A DNA stretch of 64,000 nucleotides from Siphonodentalium dalli. Taxonomy: Eukaryota > Mollusca > Scaphopoda > Gadilida > Siphonodentaliidae. Positions within the stretch are counted from its first letter, which is position 1; each line of letters opens with the position of its first letter. The notes under the pieces were generated by a model. The model did not search any database, had not been told where the DNA came from, and saw nothing but the letters and a program-made list of their open reading frames with translations. Below, one piece after another: positions 11,067 through 22,300 of this stretch. The stretch spans positions 173,978,310-174,042,309 of the forward strand of contig CP136064.1 of assembly GCA_032622095.1 (NCBI GenBank), given 5' to 3'. Made by a program: the position numbers and the translations under genes.

Positions 11067-11715
11067 TCTACTACTAGTATATATTATGAGACTTCCGTAT
11101 ATGTGAATATCCTTATATCCTTTATAGACTCGGAAACGGCTCGACCGATTGAGCCAGCACTTGCTATCGAAGGGTAAAAACCCACGAGAAGTGCCATCGC
11201 ACCGCTTCTGAGAACGTCCGAGCACTCCTCCACCCTCCTGCCATCGTCGTTGCAATTGATGGGTTAATGATTAAGGAGCGTTCGTATCTGTGGTGTCGTT
11301 GTTAAAGAGCGTTTATATACACGAGTATAAATACGGCTCAATCGACCGTCTAGGAAACTGGGGATATCGAGACCAAATTTCGTACTTTGGGCTTCCAAGG
11401 GACGGGGAAGATTTTCGTCGGGTCAGTTTGTCCGCCTGAGGTGACCTTCACCTTGAAACGGGTACCCACAAATGACCTTCGGCGATATCTCGGTCGTCAG
11501 CGGTGACATCGACGTGAAATTTGTTATGTATGGTCAACTCGGGACGGAATATTTTTGTCGGGTTATTTTGTCCACCCAATATGACCTTGAAACGGGTACC
11601 CGCAAATGATAGCATGCTGTCGGCGTGCCTGTACGGGGCAACCTTGAAAAACAAAAATTAATGGATCGACCAAAGCCATGGGACCAATCCCGCCAGTGGC
11701 GGGCTAATCTGCTAG
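11067..11715 (+). mobile_element. Non-autonomous Helitron
   Basis: The element begins TCTACTACTAGTATATATTA after an A at 11066 and ends CTAG at 11712-11715 before a T at 11716, the A/T insertion context of Helitrons. A perfect GC-rich hairpin, CCCGCC-AGT-GGCGGG, lies at 11689-11703, 8 nt before CTAG, as in the canonical 3' end. Internally it carries AAACGGCTCGACCGATTGAG, a motif I associate with animal Helitrons, and diverged repeats of GAAACGGGTACCC. There is no target duplication and no Rep/helicase frame, so it is non-autonomous. Several short frames overlap it by chance. Confidence 0.75.
11689..11703 (+). terminator. Helitron 3'-terminal hairpin
   Basis: CCCGCC pairs with GGCGGG around an AGT loop, followed by CTAATCTG and then CTAG. 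Its position and composition fit the Helitron rolling-circle termination hairpin. This is a transposition terminator, not a transcription terminator. Confidence 0.75.
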
Positions 11716-11869
11716 TATTATATATATATAATACAACAAAGTCATTGTTATTGTTTGTGTTAGGAACTACACATGCACATATACATGTAGAATGCATGAC
11801 TTTAACTTTGTAGCAGTCATGGTGAAATTTACAAGTGTGTCATTTATATCATAGTATGTGTTGCCTATA

Positions 11870-12557
11870 TATTAGACCGGGTAAATATATGTCTTATAAA
11901 AAGTTCTCTCTTAGCAAGTGTCCATAAATTTCTTGCCTATATAGTTGCATACTGCCAATTCATTATTGTTCCCGTGGCAGATGACCTGGAGTGATTTATT
12001 ATGTTAACTAATATGTTCATTTAGTATGTGATAGTACAAGCATCTCGGGGCCGATATATTGAGTGGACAGAGAAACTGTCTTTTTTATCATCAGATCAAC
12101 ACGATTTCCACTCCAAATTTGGATAAAGGTCCATTCTCAGCAAATCGGTGCATTTGAGGAACGAAAATCGAGAAAATTCAAAATCAACAGTATCGTTCAA
12201 TATTGTTCGTTTATGCAAGCAAGAGTTATGTTGAAACTAAATGTGTAACATTGGCATCACTGCCCTTTCGAGTACATTGCTATGGTACCTGGAAAATATC
12301 GATGAAAAATCGTGCGTTTTCCCAATTGTAACATACGTTACCAGTGGACACACATCGGTATTAAAGCCGACCAATATTTATGAAACAACAATTCATCTAT
12401 ACCTATGATAAGTTTAGCAACACATGTCGGTGGGATGGTATTGTTCCAAATTCAATCCACATGTATATTGCTAAACATATCATATGCATAAATGAGTTGT
12501 TGTTCCATAAATGTTGTCGGGTTTATCCAAATGTAATACTAAAACAGAATGAACCAT
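11870..12557 (+). repeat. Dispersed repeat with an inverted counterpart at 23.3-23.9 kb
   Basis: Segments such as TATGTCTTATAAAAAG, GTGTCCATAAATTTCTTGCC, GTGGACAGAGAAACTGTCTT and ACTAAAACAGAATGAACC recur as reverse complements and in reversed order between about 23450 and 23920. The copies are clearly diverged. The repeat contains a small foldback MITE at 12360-12528 that is present in both copies. No coding potential is seen. Confidence 0.65.
12360..12528. mobile_element. Foldback MITE, ~170 bp (copy 1)
   Basis: The left arm (AAAGCCGACCAATATTTATG, then AACAACAATTCATCTATACC) is the imperfect reverse complement of the right arm (AATGAGTTGTTGTTCC, then GTTGTCGGGTTTATCC). The arms meet near GCAACACATGTCGG and ATGTATATTGC. 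A second copy lies at 23473-23671. Confidence 0.7.
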
Positions 12558-13363
12558 AAGTACCTTTGCCTGGCATGGTAATATTACAAAATTCTACACG
12601 ACAGAACAATTTAACAAACATGCAGAGTGACTCCATGGCACTTACCTGGATATGACTTGCAGATTTGTTACCACACAAATCCTTATTATGCTAAAATTTC
12701 AGCTGAAAACAGGGAGACTCTGAAAGTATAGAAACCGTTCTCCTGTCGTGTTTACGGATTAACATTCCGAAACTGCGCGACCATTTTTTCGACCAAAGGA
12801 ATCTGACCAGTCGTGAAAACAGGTGAGGGATGGGATAGGTTTAGCTTTTCTGCTATATCTTTACCAATAGTTGATGTATCGGAGTTCTGTTTGTGATATA
12901 TGATCAATATAAGTACCTTTGCCTGGCATGGTAATATTACAAAATTCTACACGACAGAACAATTTAACAAACATGCAGAGTGACTCCATGGCACTTACCT
13001 GGATATGACTTGCAGATTTGTTACCACACAAATCCTTATTATGCTAAAATTTCAGCTGAAAACAGGGAGACTCTGAAAGTATAGAAACCGTTCTCCTGTC
13101 GTGTTTACGGATTAACATTCCGAAACTGCGCGACCATTTTTTCGACCAAAGGAATCTGACCAGTCGTGAAAGCAGGTGAGGGGTGGGATAGGTTTAGCTT
13201 TTCTGCTATATCTTTACCAATAGTTTACGGATTAACATTCCGAAACTGCGCGACCATTTTTTCGACCAAAGGAATGTGAGGGATGGGATAGGTTTAGCTT
13301 TTCTGCTATATCTTTACCAATAGTTGATGTATCGGAGTTCTGTTTGTGATATATGATCAAGTT
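12558..13363 (+). repeat. Near-identical tandem duplication, 353-bp unit
   Basis: Unit 1 starts AAGTACCTTTGCCTGGCATG at 12558 and unit 2 starts identically at 12911. Over about 310 bp I see only two substitutions, near 12818-12835 against 13171-13188. A third partial copy (13225-13363) begins inside the unit at TTTACGGATTAACATTCC and lacks about 20 bp around the CCAGTCGTGAAAACAGG segment. Such identity means a very recent duplication or an assembly artefact. Confidence 0.92.
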
Positions 13364-13915
13364 ATCCTTGTAGATTGTTCGTATACGTGTAGCTGGGATG
13401 TAGCTGAGTTTAAGAATATACAAAATCTGAATAATTGGGAAATCAATCAAGTCAATCAATCGTTTATTAAACTTCACTCAAAAGTATATGGGTATTGAGA
13501 CATTTAACATATTTACATGGAAAGAAAATTGAAAAGGCCGTCATAAATACAATTCATCTGACGATTTTAAGATATAATTTGACATTAAGATATGCAATTA
13601 TGCATTTTGTGGCAACATTTCTCCCTGTTTTTCAATTTCCATGAACAAATCAAGCCATGCACTTGCCGAACTATAGCTATATGCGTAATAGCATGCATAC
13701 ATGCATATGGCTTCTTTTTACCAGGTGGGCATACAAAATAGAGGGCTTCACAATTAAACGCCTCTCAAAAACCTGTTTCCACTCAAATGTCAAGCTTGAA
13801 CCATGTAGATTCTGAAAATAGGCACACTGGTGGTATAGAAACCGTTCTCATATCGCTTTTAACGGTCCGAAAACGCGCGACCATTTTATTCGACATAAGG
13901 AATCCGACTAATAAT
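12720..13915 (-). repeat. Left arm of a large imperfect inverted repeat
   Basis: Pairs with 15610-16260. The arm includes ATAGAAACCGTTCTC, CCGAAACTGCGCGACCATTT, TACCAATAGTTGATGTATCG, CATAAATACAATTCATCTGA and ATTCTGAAAATAGGCACACT, each found as a reverse complement in the other arm. It overlaps the 353-bp duplication. A module of about 100 bp ending CATAAGGAATCCGACTA closes the arm at 13915. A minus-strand frame over part of it has no recognisable product. Confidence 0.75.
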
Positions 13916-14124
13916 TATATGGATGTAATAAACGGCCGCTGACCAAAATATCCCCCGACGAAGGTTGCAGGTTTGAAGGATTTATGGGTTTCAGATCCCT
14001 ATATGCTACAAACTTTATGAGGAATTGATTACACCACTACAAAGTGCATATATATTCACTAAATATGTTGCACTTCTTCAATGTGTCGAGAAAGGGTCAA
14101 TAACTCTAAACTAAAAACATTTAT

Positions 14125-14612
14125 ATGTCGAAAAATGGCAATAACTCCGCCAAAATGACTCCGACTGAACTCAAAATCGCAAGTGCGCAGTTTCCCATGC
14201 TCCTTGACTTCTGTACCAAGTTAAAAAATATAATGACGGCAAAATGACGGAATACAGGCTCGGACAAAGATGCGTCCCAGGATGTACGATTCTATGTCCA
14301 AAAAATACCGGCAATAACTCCGCCAAAATGACTCCAACTGAACTCAAAATTGCAGGTGCGCAGGTTCCCATGCTGGTTGACATCTGTGCCAAGTTTAAAA
14401 AAAATGACTGGAAAATGACGGGATACAGGCTCGGACAAAAAATGCGTCACAAGAAGAACGATTCTATGTCGAAAAATGGCAATAACTTCACCAAAATGAG
14501 TCCGACCGAACTCAAAATCGCAGGTGCGCTGTTTCCCATGCTGTGCCAAGTATTAAAAATTGACAGAATGAGGCTCGGACAAAGTTCCGGGCGGACGCAC
14601 GCACGGACGAGG
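14125..14612 (+). repeat. Tandem repeat, three copies of a ~170-bp unit
   Basis: Copies begin near 14125, 14294 and 14466 with ATGTCGAAAAATGGCAATAA or a variant. They share CCAAAATGACTCCGACTGAA, CTCAAAATCGCA and CAGGCTCGGACAAAG. The third copy runs into GGGCGGACGCACGCACGGAC and then TATAGTCCTCTGACGGAATA, the kind of terminus also seen near 28140. Open frames of 70-142 codons on both strands here result from the repeat period and are not genes. Confidence 0.9.
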
Positions 14613-15289
14613 GTCATTTACTATAGTCCTCTGACGGAATATCGCAGGACAAACATAACAAGAAAACCATAGTCAGAATTGGTAACGCCCCAAGATCATA
14701 TTATTAGCCATAAATATAAATTATAATATAAAATATATATAATCCTTCAAATTATTACAAAAAACTACGGCTTATTACTGCAGGTTTTTCATTCACCAAA
14801 CCAGAAAGCTTCTATAAGACATCCAGCGAATACACACCCCACGAAAACCCGAAATGTGTTGTCCTGCGAGATATCCCATCGCTATAGCTCAATTTGACAC
14901 GGCCAGATTAGCCTTCCTAGAATATCCTAAAACAATAAAGCTTCTCAAATCATCGGCATAGTCAATAGAACTTTCACGAACTTGGACATTCCAACTACAG
15001 CTGTTATCGGACTCGGGCTCGCATTACAACTTTAACGCGTCCCAAAATAATCGGAAAAACCAATTATCTATTTATAAAATCCCCATGGGACCATATATTT
15101 CTAAAATTTGTAGAACAGTATACACCGGTGGCGTTAATAACTCCTGCCACACTTTCATCCGGACAGCCTAAACAAAAAGCATTAGCCTACTTGTGCCCAG
15201 CATATAGACTGGCGCAGATAATTGAAGGGTTATGTTCGATTTGTAATCACGGGCATCTGAGTAATAAATTCCGTTTTTTCAACCTTGAT

Positions 15290-15600
15290 GAATCTGGGAC
15301 GTGGCTGAGTGAAATAAAAGGTTGCCGATCACAGTGTCCCCCGAAACGGTGGCTATCTCCAAGAGTGCTAACTCTAAGGTGGCTAACTCTGTTATTGGCA
15401 GTGTTATTGAAATATGTTAATATTTTTTCGAGTTATGGCGCTTATGACAAAATAATGGCGAAAAATCGTCAAACTAAGGGGCATAACTCGGGTAAGAAAA
15501 ATCGGACGAAATTGATTTTCGAACTCGTCCACGATATTGTGGCAACCAACCCATAATTTTTTTTTTATTGAAATCGGTTAATGTTTGTTCGAGTTATTGC
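15290..15600 (+). repeat. Dispersed GGGCATAACTC repeat (family W, copy 1)
   Basis: AAATCGTCAAACTAAGGGGC, ATAACTCGGGTAAGAAAAAT, TTTTCGAACTCGTCC and GAGTTATTGCGCTTACGAC occur here and again in the same order at 27985-28135. This type of sequence is familiar to me from mollusc genomes, but the family name is unknown. A 142-codon frame at 15128-15556 overlaps it and is judged incidental. Confidence 0.7.
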
Positions 15601-15609
15601 GCTTACGAC

Positions 15610-16260
15610 ATAGTCGGATTCCTTATGTCGAAAAAAATGGTCGAGCATTTTCGGAATGTTAAAAGCGATATGAGAACGGTTTCTATACCACCAGTGTGTC
15701 TATTTTCAGAATATACCTGTTTCCAGCTTGATATTTTAGTGGAAACAGGTTTGTGTGAGGCTTTTGTTTGTGTACCCCTCTATTTGTTTCCCGTCCACCT
15801 AGTAATAAAAACATGCTAATACACATAGCAAGTTCGGTAAGTGGCTTTCTTTGTTCCTGGAAATCGAACAACATGGAGAGATCTTGCCACAAATTGCATA
15901 ATTACATATCTTAATGTGGAATTTGATCATAAAATCATCAGATGAATTGTATTTATGACGGCATTTTCAATTTTCTTTCCCAAATATTAAGGTATTGTAT
16001 ATTCTTAAAATCAGCTATACATCACATATAGACGAACATGAACAATCTACAAGGATATCTTGATCATATGTCACAAACAAAACTTCGATACATCGATTTT
16101 TGGTAAAGATATTGCAGAAAAGCTAACCCTACCCCCATCCTAGCTGATTTCACAAGTCAGATTCGTTTGGTCGAAAAAAACGGTCGCGCAATTTCGGAAT
16201 GTCAAAGACGACATGCGAACGGTTTATTTATCAATAGCGTGTCTACTTTCATAGTTTACC
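15610..16260 (+). repeat. Right arm of a large imperfect inverted repeat
   Basis: Reverse-complement counterpart of 12720-13915. It begins GTCGGATTCCTTATGTCGAA and holds ACGGTTTCTATACCACCAGT, AGATGAATTGTATTTATGAC, CTACAAGGATATCTTGATCA and GGTCGAAAAAAACGGTCGCG in mirrored order. The arms are separated by about 1.7 kb containing the 170-bp tandem repeat and family W. Confidence 0.75.
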
Positions 16261-16566
16261 TATGTCCAGTGGAATTTGTATTGTAAAAAACATTGTTTTT
16301 GGACTGTTTTAAGAATTTAAAGAGCGTTTACTTATCAGACAAATATTAATCCCCATAACTAACCTTCTGGTGGACTGTGCGAGTTGAAATTAACAAAAGT
16401 ATAAAATATGGCGGTCTACTTTCAGAGTCTACTTGTTTCCAGTCTGATATTTTTGTGGAAACAAATTGTTTGGACGGTTTTAAGAATTTATAGAGCGTTT
16501 CCTGATTATACAAATATTAACTAACACGATTAGCCTTATCATGAATTGTGCGAGTTGAAATTATGC
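16242..16566 (+). repeat. Diverged tandem pair, ~173-bp unit
   Basis: Two copies starting TCTACTTTCATAG (16242) and TCTACTTTCAGAG (16415). Each holds a GTTTTAAGAATTTA(A/T)AGAGCG segment, ACAAATATTAA and GTGCGAGTTGAAATTA. The first copy carries the AAAGAGCG octamer at 16319. About 75-80 percent identity by eye. Confidence 0.8.
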
Positions 16567-17432
16567 ACATATATCAAGTATGACTCTGAAATGTATTTTT
16601 GAGAATATTGGTGTCGTCAGATAAGTCTCCGCGGGTACATTACTACAGTTTCGATCAAAATTAACGTTGAACCCTATAGAGAGTTTGACAATTTACTCAA
16701 ATGTTGACTACATTTATGCTCCCAATTTAAGTCAAATATCTCCGAAAATATCGTTCTGATGATAGCGTGACTTCTCATGAGGATGGTTCTTCGCATACTG
16801 ATGCAGAATCATTGGACTTAATGATGAGTTTTGTTCGAGATATGTGAGTTTTCGAAGCAATAAATGACTCCATTGTTCAACATATAGACACTTTATACTA
16901 CATTGTTTACGTCGCCATTTTTAGGCCAACGTATTGAACTTAGCCATTGTGGTTTCACACCAACGACCAAGAACATATCTTGCCAATCATGTGCCTCAAA
17001 GGTGTGATAAACAGTACCCAAGCCAGATTGATTGGTGTTCTGCAAGTGCGATATTCCAATTTGACTCGACGATTGTTCCGACCAGTGGCCGAGATCATCA
17101 TAGGCGGTATCCTTTACCGGTCCCGAACAGGTGTGATAAACAAACTCGGATAATGAATGCTCTCAATCAAAGTTCTATCGACGACACCAAGACTGCAGTT
17201 GGGAATAGTTGGCCCTGATATGGAACGCCATAATATATTTGGATAATTGAACTCAATTCGACAATAAGCGTCTTTTTGACTCAGCTATAATGAACCAGAT
17301 AAATTAACCGATAGTTGTGTATTAAATCGTCGCCTTGGTGAAAACGTTAATTGGTCTCCCGCGGAGGAACCTGGTTGTGACTAACGACGACCCGCATTGA
17401 ACGTTGTGGACAGCCACTGTACTTTCTGTAAA

Positions 17433-19355
17433 ATGGAAGAATACGAAACAGTCAATATCGAAGACCGGGAGTACACTGTTCTATCTGGACATGTAAACAC
17501 ACAACCACTCTCGACATGTTCAACGCAACCCAGGCCCATGCAGCAGGGACAAAACATGAGTGTTCTTGACTACTTCTCGGAAAATCGCTCACCTGACCTC
17601 AGTCTAATTTTCATTCAACCAAAAGACAAGTTCATCGCAGGTCTGCTGCAAGCTGTTCCCGACGACAGCGAACTGCGGAATATCAGGAATAAGATGTTCA
17701 TAGATGCTCAGAATAATTCTGAAGATCTTCAGCATTATAGCTTAAAAGGTCGCATCCAAAGGGACCCCGACCTGGGAGGAATCCCCGTGAGCACCCGCCT
17801 AGTTAGAGACATTTACAACATTGTGCAGTTTAATAAAGGAGGCACATTCGACGATATCAAAGATTGTGTTACTAAGCACAAACTATCACAGTCACAATCT
17901 GACCGTCGACCAGATGTTAGCACACCAAGATGCCCATGTGACTCTATGTTTATTCAAGACAAAATCTCAGAAGTACTTGCTGATGTCACTCTGCTCAAAG
18001 TCAACACTACGACTTCTTCTAATGCAATACAGATGGAACTGAAGTCCATATCTAAAAAACAATTGGAAATTTGCAATCGCCTTGATGACTTTGAGAAAAG
18101 CAAAGCCAAGTTGGAAATAAAATGTGCATCAAACGCTTCGTCGATCGGCGCTATTAATGGAAAGTGTACCTCTTTGGAGCAGACTATAAACAGAATAACT
18201 GATGACAAATATAGTGGTGTAGTTAGTTTGAAAAATCGAATTAAGTTTGTTGAAAACGACGTAGCTGAACAAACAAAAAAGTACGATGACTTCACCCAGA
18301 AGTTGGAATCCCAGGAGAAAGAATTCGTAAGGACATTTGCTAAGTCTGAGACTGTAATGAGAAAAATCAACAATGTAAAACAATCTGTGAAAGAAGCTTC
18401 CAATTCCATAGACCAGATCGTTGAAAATATCGAGCGCAAGTTCAGTACAATGTTTGAGTTCTTTGCCCGTGATATAACAGAAAAGTTCAACCAGATGTGT
18501 TCAGTTGTGGAACAGCACATCCCACCTAGCACACCTCCGTCCTCTGTTCTTGGGCCTTTCCCACGGGATCACCACCTGTCACACCCTTTCACACAGGACG
18601 CAAAGGCGATGTCGTCATCTACTCCGATGAAACTGAAACTTCCCAATCGAAAAGCATCACAACCTCCAAGTGCTTCACCGATAGATTCAGCAGATGCAAT
18701 TGGCGATGTTCTGAGTGCTAAATCACCCGTGCTGTTTCAACAGACTAACGATCATAGACAAAATAATTCTCATGTGAAGCAAAATATAAATGTAGTCAAT
18801 CGCGGTGCTGCTAATATGGCCTGTTCTGACAGTGACGGGATAAGTCCTGCTAATCCGAGCAATCTCGATGTGAACAGTATATCCTATGTACACTATAACT
18901 CTGAAGACCTCTCACGTACTAAGTCGATTGACCCCACTCCACAAGCGAGCGCACCGCAAAAGTTATCACATGTTAGCAAGCCTGCTAGTAAACCTGTCTC
19001 GCACGATGCCAGTACCAACCTTCGCACAACACAGTTTGATCGCGACAACGAACCATCTGGTTTCGCCTGTGTTCCTTACAACACACACAAACGCACGCAG
19101 AAATTATTCGTTCGCGGTATCTCGTTAAAATCAACGGAATCTGACATCTGGGAATATTTCGAACAGAGTGGTATAAAACCGACTTTCGTGCGACTGTTGT
19201 GGAGTTCTCGCAGAGATACACAATCAGCACGCATCCATATCCATGTGACTGATATGGATGCTCTCTACCGGGATGACTTTTGGCCTCCAGGGATACATTT
19301 TAGGCTCTGGAATAAAGACCCACCGAAACGTACAGAACACTACAATGATGAGTAA
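17433..19355 (+). CDS. LINE ORF1 protein (coiled coil plus RRM-like C-terminus)
   Basis: Putative RNA-binding nucleocapsid-like protein of the retrotransposon, 640 residues from the first ATG in frame; the frame is open further upstream without a Met. The N-terminal third has no recognised domain. A charged, heptad-like stretch at about residues 175-350 (many K, E, L, I and N) suggests a coiled coil, as in many ORF1 proteins. Residues about 365-550 are Ser/Pro/Thr-rich and low complexity. The C-terminus (about 555-635), with KLFVRGIS, DIWEYFEQSG, VRLLW and SARIHIHV, resembles an RRM fold. No CCHC knuckle is seen. The intact frame suggests limited age. The ending GAGTAA lies over the ORF2 start. 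Confidence 0.75.
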   Translation: MEEYETVNIEDREYTVLSGHVNTQPLSTCSTQPRPMQQGQNMSVLDYFSENRSPDLSLIFIQPKDKFIAGLLQAVPDDSELRNIRNKMFIDAQNNSEDLQHYSLKGRIQRDPDLGGIPVSTRLVRDIYNIVQFNKGGTFDDIKDCVTKHKLSQSQSDRRPDVSTPRCPCDSMFIQDKISEVLADVTLLKVNTTTSSNAIQMELKSISKKQLEICNRLDDFEKSKAKLEIKCASNASSIGAINGKCTSLEQTINRITDDKYSGVVSLKNRIKFVENDVAEQTKKYDDFTQKLESQEKEFVRTFAKSETVMRKINNVKQSVKEASNSIDQIVENIERKFSTMFEFFARDITEKFNQMCSVVEQHIPPSTPPSSVLGPFPRDHHLSHPFTQDAKAMSSSTPMKLKLPNRKASQPPSASPIDSADAIGDVLSAKSPVLFQQTNDHRQNNSHVKQNINVVNRGAANMACSDSDGISPANPSNLDVNSISYVHYNSEDLSRTKSIDPTPQASAPQKLSHVSKPASKPVSHDASTNLRTTQFDRDNEPSGFACVPYNTHKRTQKLFVRGISLKSTESDIWEYFEQSGIKPTFVRLLWSSRRDTQSARIHIHVTDMDALYRDDFWPPGIHFRLWNKDPPKRTEHYNDE

Positions 19356-22300
19356 ACTTAATCTCATTACATGGAACGCTACTGGTGTTAAATCCAATTT
19401 TCTTTATTTGTCGTCACTACTGAACTCTCTAGAGTACGATATTCTTGGTATATCCGAACATTGGCTAAATGAAGAAAACCTGCCATTTCTGCATTCTCTA
19501 CACGAGTCATATACTGCTTTATGCAAAGCTGGACGTATTATAACCACGAGTTCAGGTGGCTCCTTCACTCGCGATGGTGTCGCTCTTCTCATGAACGAAC
19601 GAATCGCAAAACAATGTGTTGCTATCAATATCCCAAATGATCGATGCGTTGGTATCCAGATCAAATTGAGCACGAATGTGATCTTGACTATACTACAAAC
19701 ATACTTGCCGAGTACAAACCACAGTGACGATCATTTCAAAAATTGCCTCGAAGACGTCTCTGATTTTATATCGTTATTCTCAACATATGGACCTGTGATC
19801 ACTATGGGTGATCTAAATGTGCATATGTGCCGTACCCACGAGCAGCATGTGCCGACAGGACACGCTGACAGAATGTCTTTTATAACAGATTTCATGCACC
19901 GGGAGAATTTGTTCTCTGTCACAACTTCCATATCGTGCGCGGGACCTCCGTTCACGTTCTACCCGGCGTCTGTTGTGGCTTCGCCAAGTCGCATTGATCA
20001 CATCTTACTACCACTTGAATTAAACGACCTCGCAACACATCGTGCCATTCTCGGTGACAGCGAACAGAACACGTCTAACCATTTGCCTGTGACCCGCTGT
20101 ATTGACATTCCACCCGATTTCTCTAGTGTATTGTCACCTTTTAACAGGCTTTCTTTCAACTGGGATAGGATGGATATACCCCTCTATCAATTGTCTCTGG
20201 ACAACTACCTCTCAGACATTATGAACATCGTTATCGTTTCTAAACACGAACTTGACTCGCTTTGCACCGAAATTGTCAGTGGTATCATATATGCTTCTGT
20301 TGTAGCTAGTGGTTCAAAAACACGTCATAAATCAGCAAAACATTTCTGGAATGAGGAATTGCGATCGCTACACCGTTCTCTGAAGGAAAAGCGGAATATA
20401 TGGTTCGCCGAAGGTAGTCCGCACGCGTGTGACGTGCAGTCGTACATGGAGTACAAAGCTACGAAACGACTATTTAGACAGTCGCTGCGTACTACACTTC
20501 GCCACAGCGAACAGCAGGTGTACGAACAACTCGAGTTTCACGCAAAGTCTAATGATGTCCAGTTTTGGAAAACGATCAACTCGAAGGATCAAGTTTCGCA
20601 ATCAAACGGTCTTTGTTCTGTTATGACATTCGGTGACAAAACTCTTCGCAACCCAGCTGATATCATGTCAGCCTGGAGGTCTTATTTCGAAAGTCTATAC
20701 AAACCTGGTATCCACGCTGATCCGGAATTCGAGGAATCCATACGGATGCGACTATCGTCAATTTTCCAAGAATCACATACAGATTTTGCAGACACTACTT
20801 TCTGTGAACCAATTACTGTTTCTGAACTGATAGATGTCATGAAAAATCTCAAACGTGGGAAATCTAGTGGTATTGACAATGTAGTGAACGAACATCTCTT
20901 ACATGGAAGTGACTCCTTCAAATCATTATTGTGTCGACTTTACAATAGTATCTTGGACTTGGAATGGATACCACCTTCCTTAAAAATTGGCATCATTGTT
21001 CCATTATTCAAGGGTCTCCGAAACCTATAAATGTTCCAGACAGTTACCGTGCTATCACACTCATGTCGGTGATCTATAAGACATTCGAAAGCATTATGTT
21101 AGACAGATTTCTAAAGGATGGGAATTTTTCCAGATTTCCAAACGAGCTTCAGAACGGCTTTCAGAAAGGAGTGAACTGTTTGGTGACATCGTTTGCCCTC
21201 CAGGAGGCAGTTTCCTATGCGGGCGACTTAGATTCAAGACCATTTGTATGTTTTTTGGACTCTGCGAAGGCATTTGATCGTGTTTGGCACGAAGGCCTTC
21301 TTGCAAAACTATACGATCTAGGCTTAAAAGGTAAAGTTCTGCGTGTAGTGGCAGACATGCACATGAATTGCACCAGTCGTGTAATGTATAGCGGTTCGCT
21401 CTCAGAGCCATTGGACATCTTACAAGGAACAAGACAGGGGGCAGTAACGTCCCCTTTCTTCTATCTGGTATTCATAAATGAACTACTGAACTCTCTCTGC
21501 GATTCTGAACACGGTTTACATATAGGAAATACCTCTTGTGCGGCACCTTCGGCTGCTGATGATATTGCTCTCATTTCATTGTCCAAATCCGGTCTTGAGT
21601 GCCTGATTGACATTTGCTATAAATACAGTCAGCGATGGCGTTTCGAATTTTCAGATACAAAGAGCGTCGTCGTTGTCTTCAATGAGACAAAGCACCAACA
21701 TTCTGCAAGCAACAGGACGTGGCTTCTTGGTAACAGTCCACTAATTGAATCGACGGAATGTGTTCATCTCGGTATTAAACAGTGCAAATTTCAGTGCGTG
21801 CCCATCCGTTGTTCCCTGTTATCTGAAAAGCTGAGGAAATCTTATTTCAGTTTGGCTGGCAAAAGTTTATTCAAAATGTGCACACCAATAACGATGACAA
21901 GTCTGCTACAATCAGTAACACTACCCAAAGCCCTATATGGGTGTGAATTGATGGAACTGCCGAACAGAACTGCCATGTACACAATGGAGAAGTCTTACCG
22001 AGTGTGCGTGAAACACATCCAGTCTCTCCCATCGCGTACTTCTACGTGCATTTCCCTGAGCTTGCTTGGACTTCTGCCTCTCGAGAGACAAATTCACATC
22101 AAGAAACTTTCGTTGTTATGTACACTGATTTATTTACCACAGGATCGCCAGGTTCCCCTCAGAATATTTCTTCAGAAGTTCTTCCAATTCACTCTCTTCG
22201 CTCGCCGGACAACAGGGTTTGTTCCAGATATAATTGAACTGCTACAACTGTATGGTCTACGAACTCATCTGGACTCATTCGTGGAAACTGGTAACTTCCC

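Noticed and set aside
14171-14672. Frames of 73-142 codons on both strands
   Set aside because: They lie in a three-copy 170-bp tandem repeat and repeat with its period. No recognisable domain.
15128-15556. 142-codon plus-strand frame
   Set aside because: Overlaps the dispersed GGGCATAACTC repeat, whose second copy at 28 kb does not preserve the frame.
17954-18532. 192-codon minus-strand frame
   Set aside because: Shadow of the LINE ORF1 on the opposite strand; its residue content mirrors the coiled-coil coding region.
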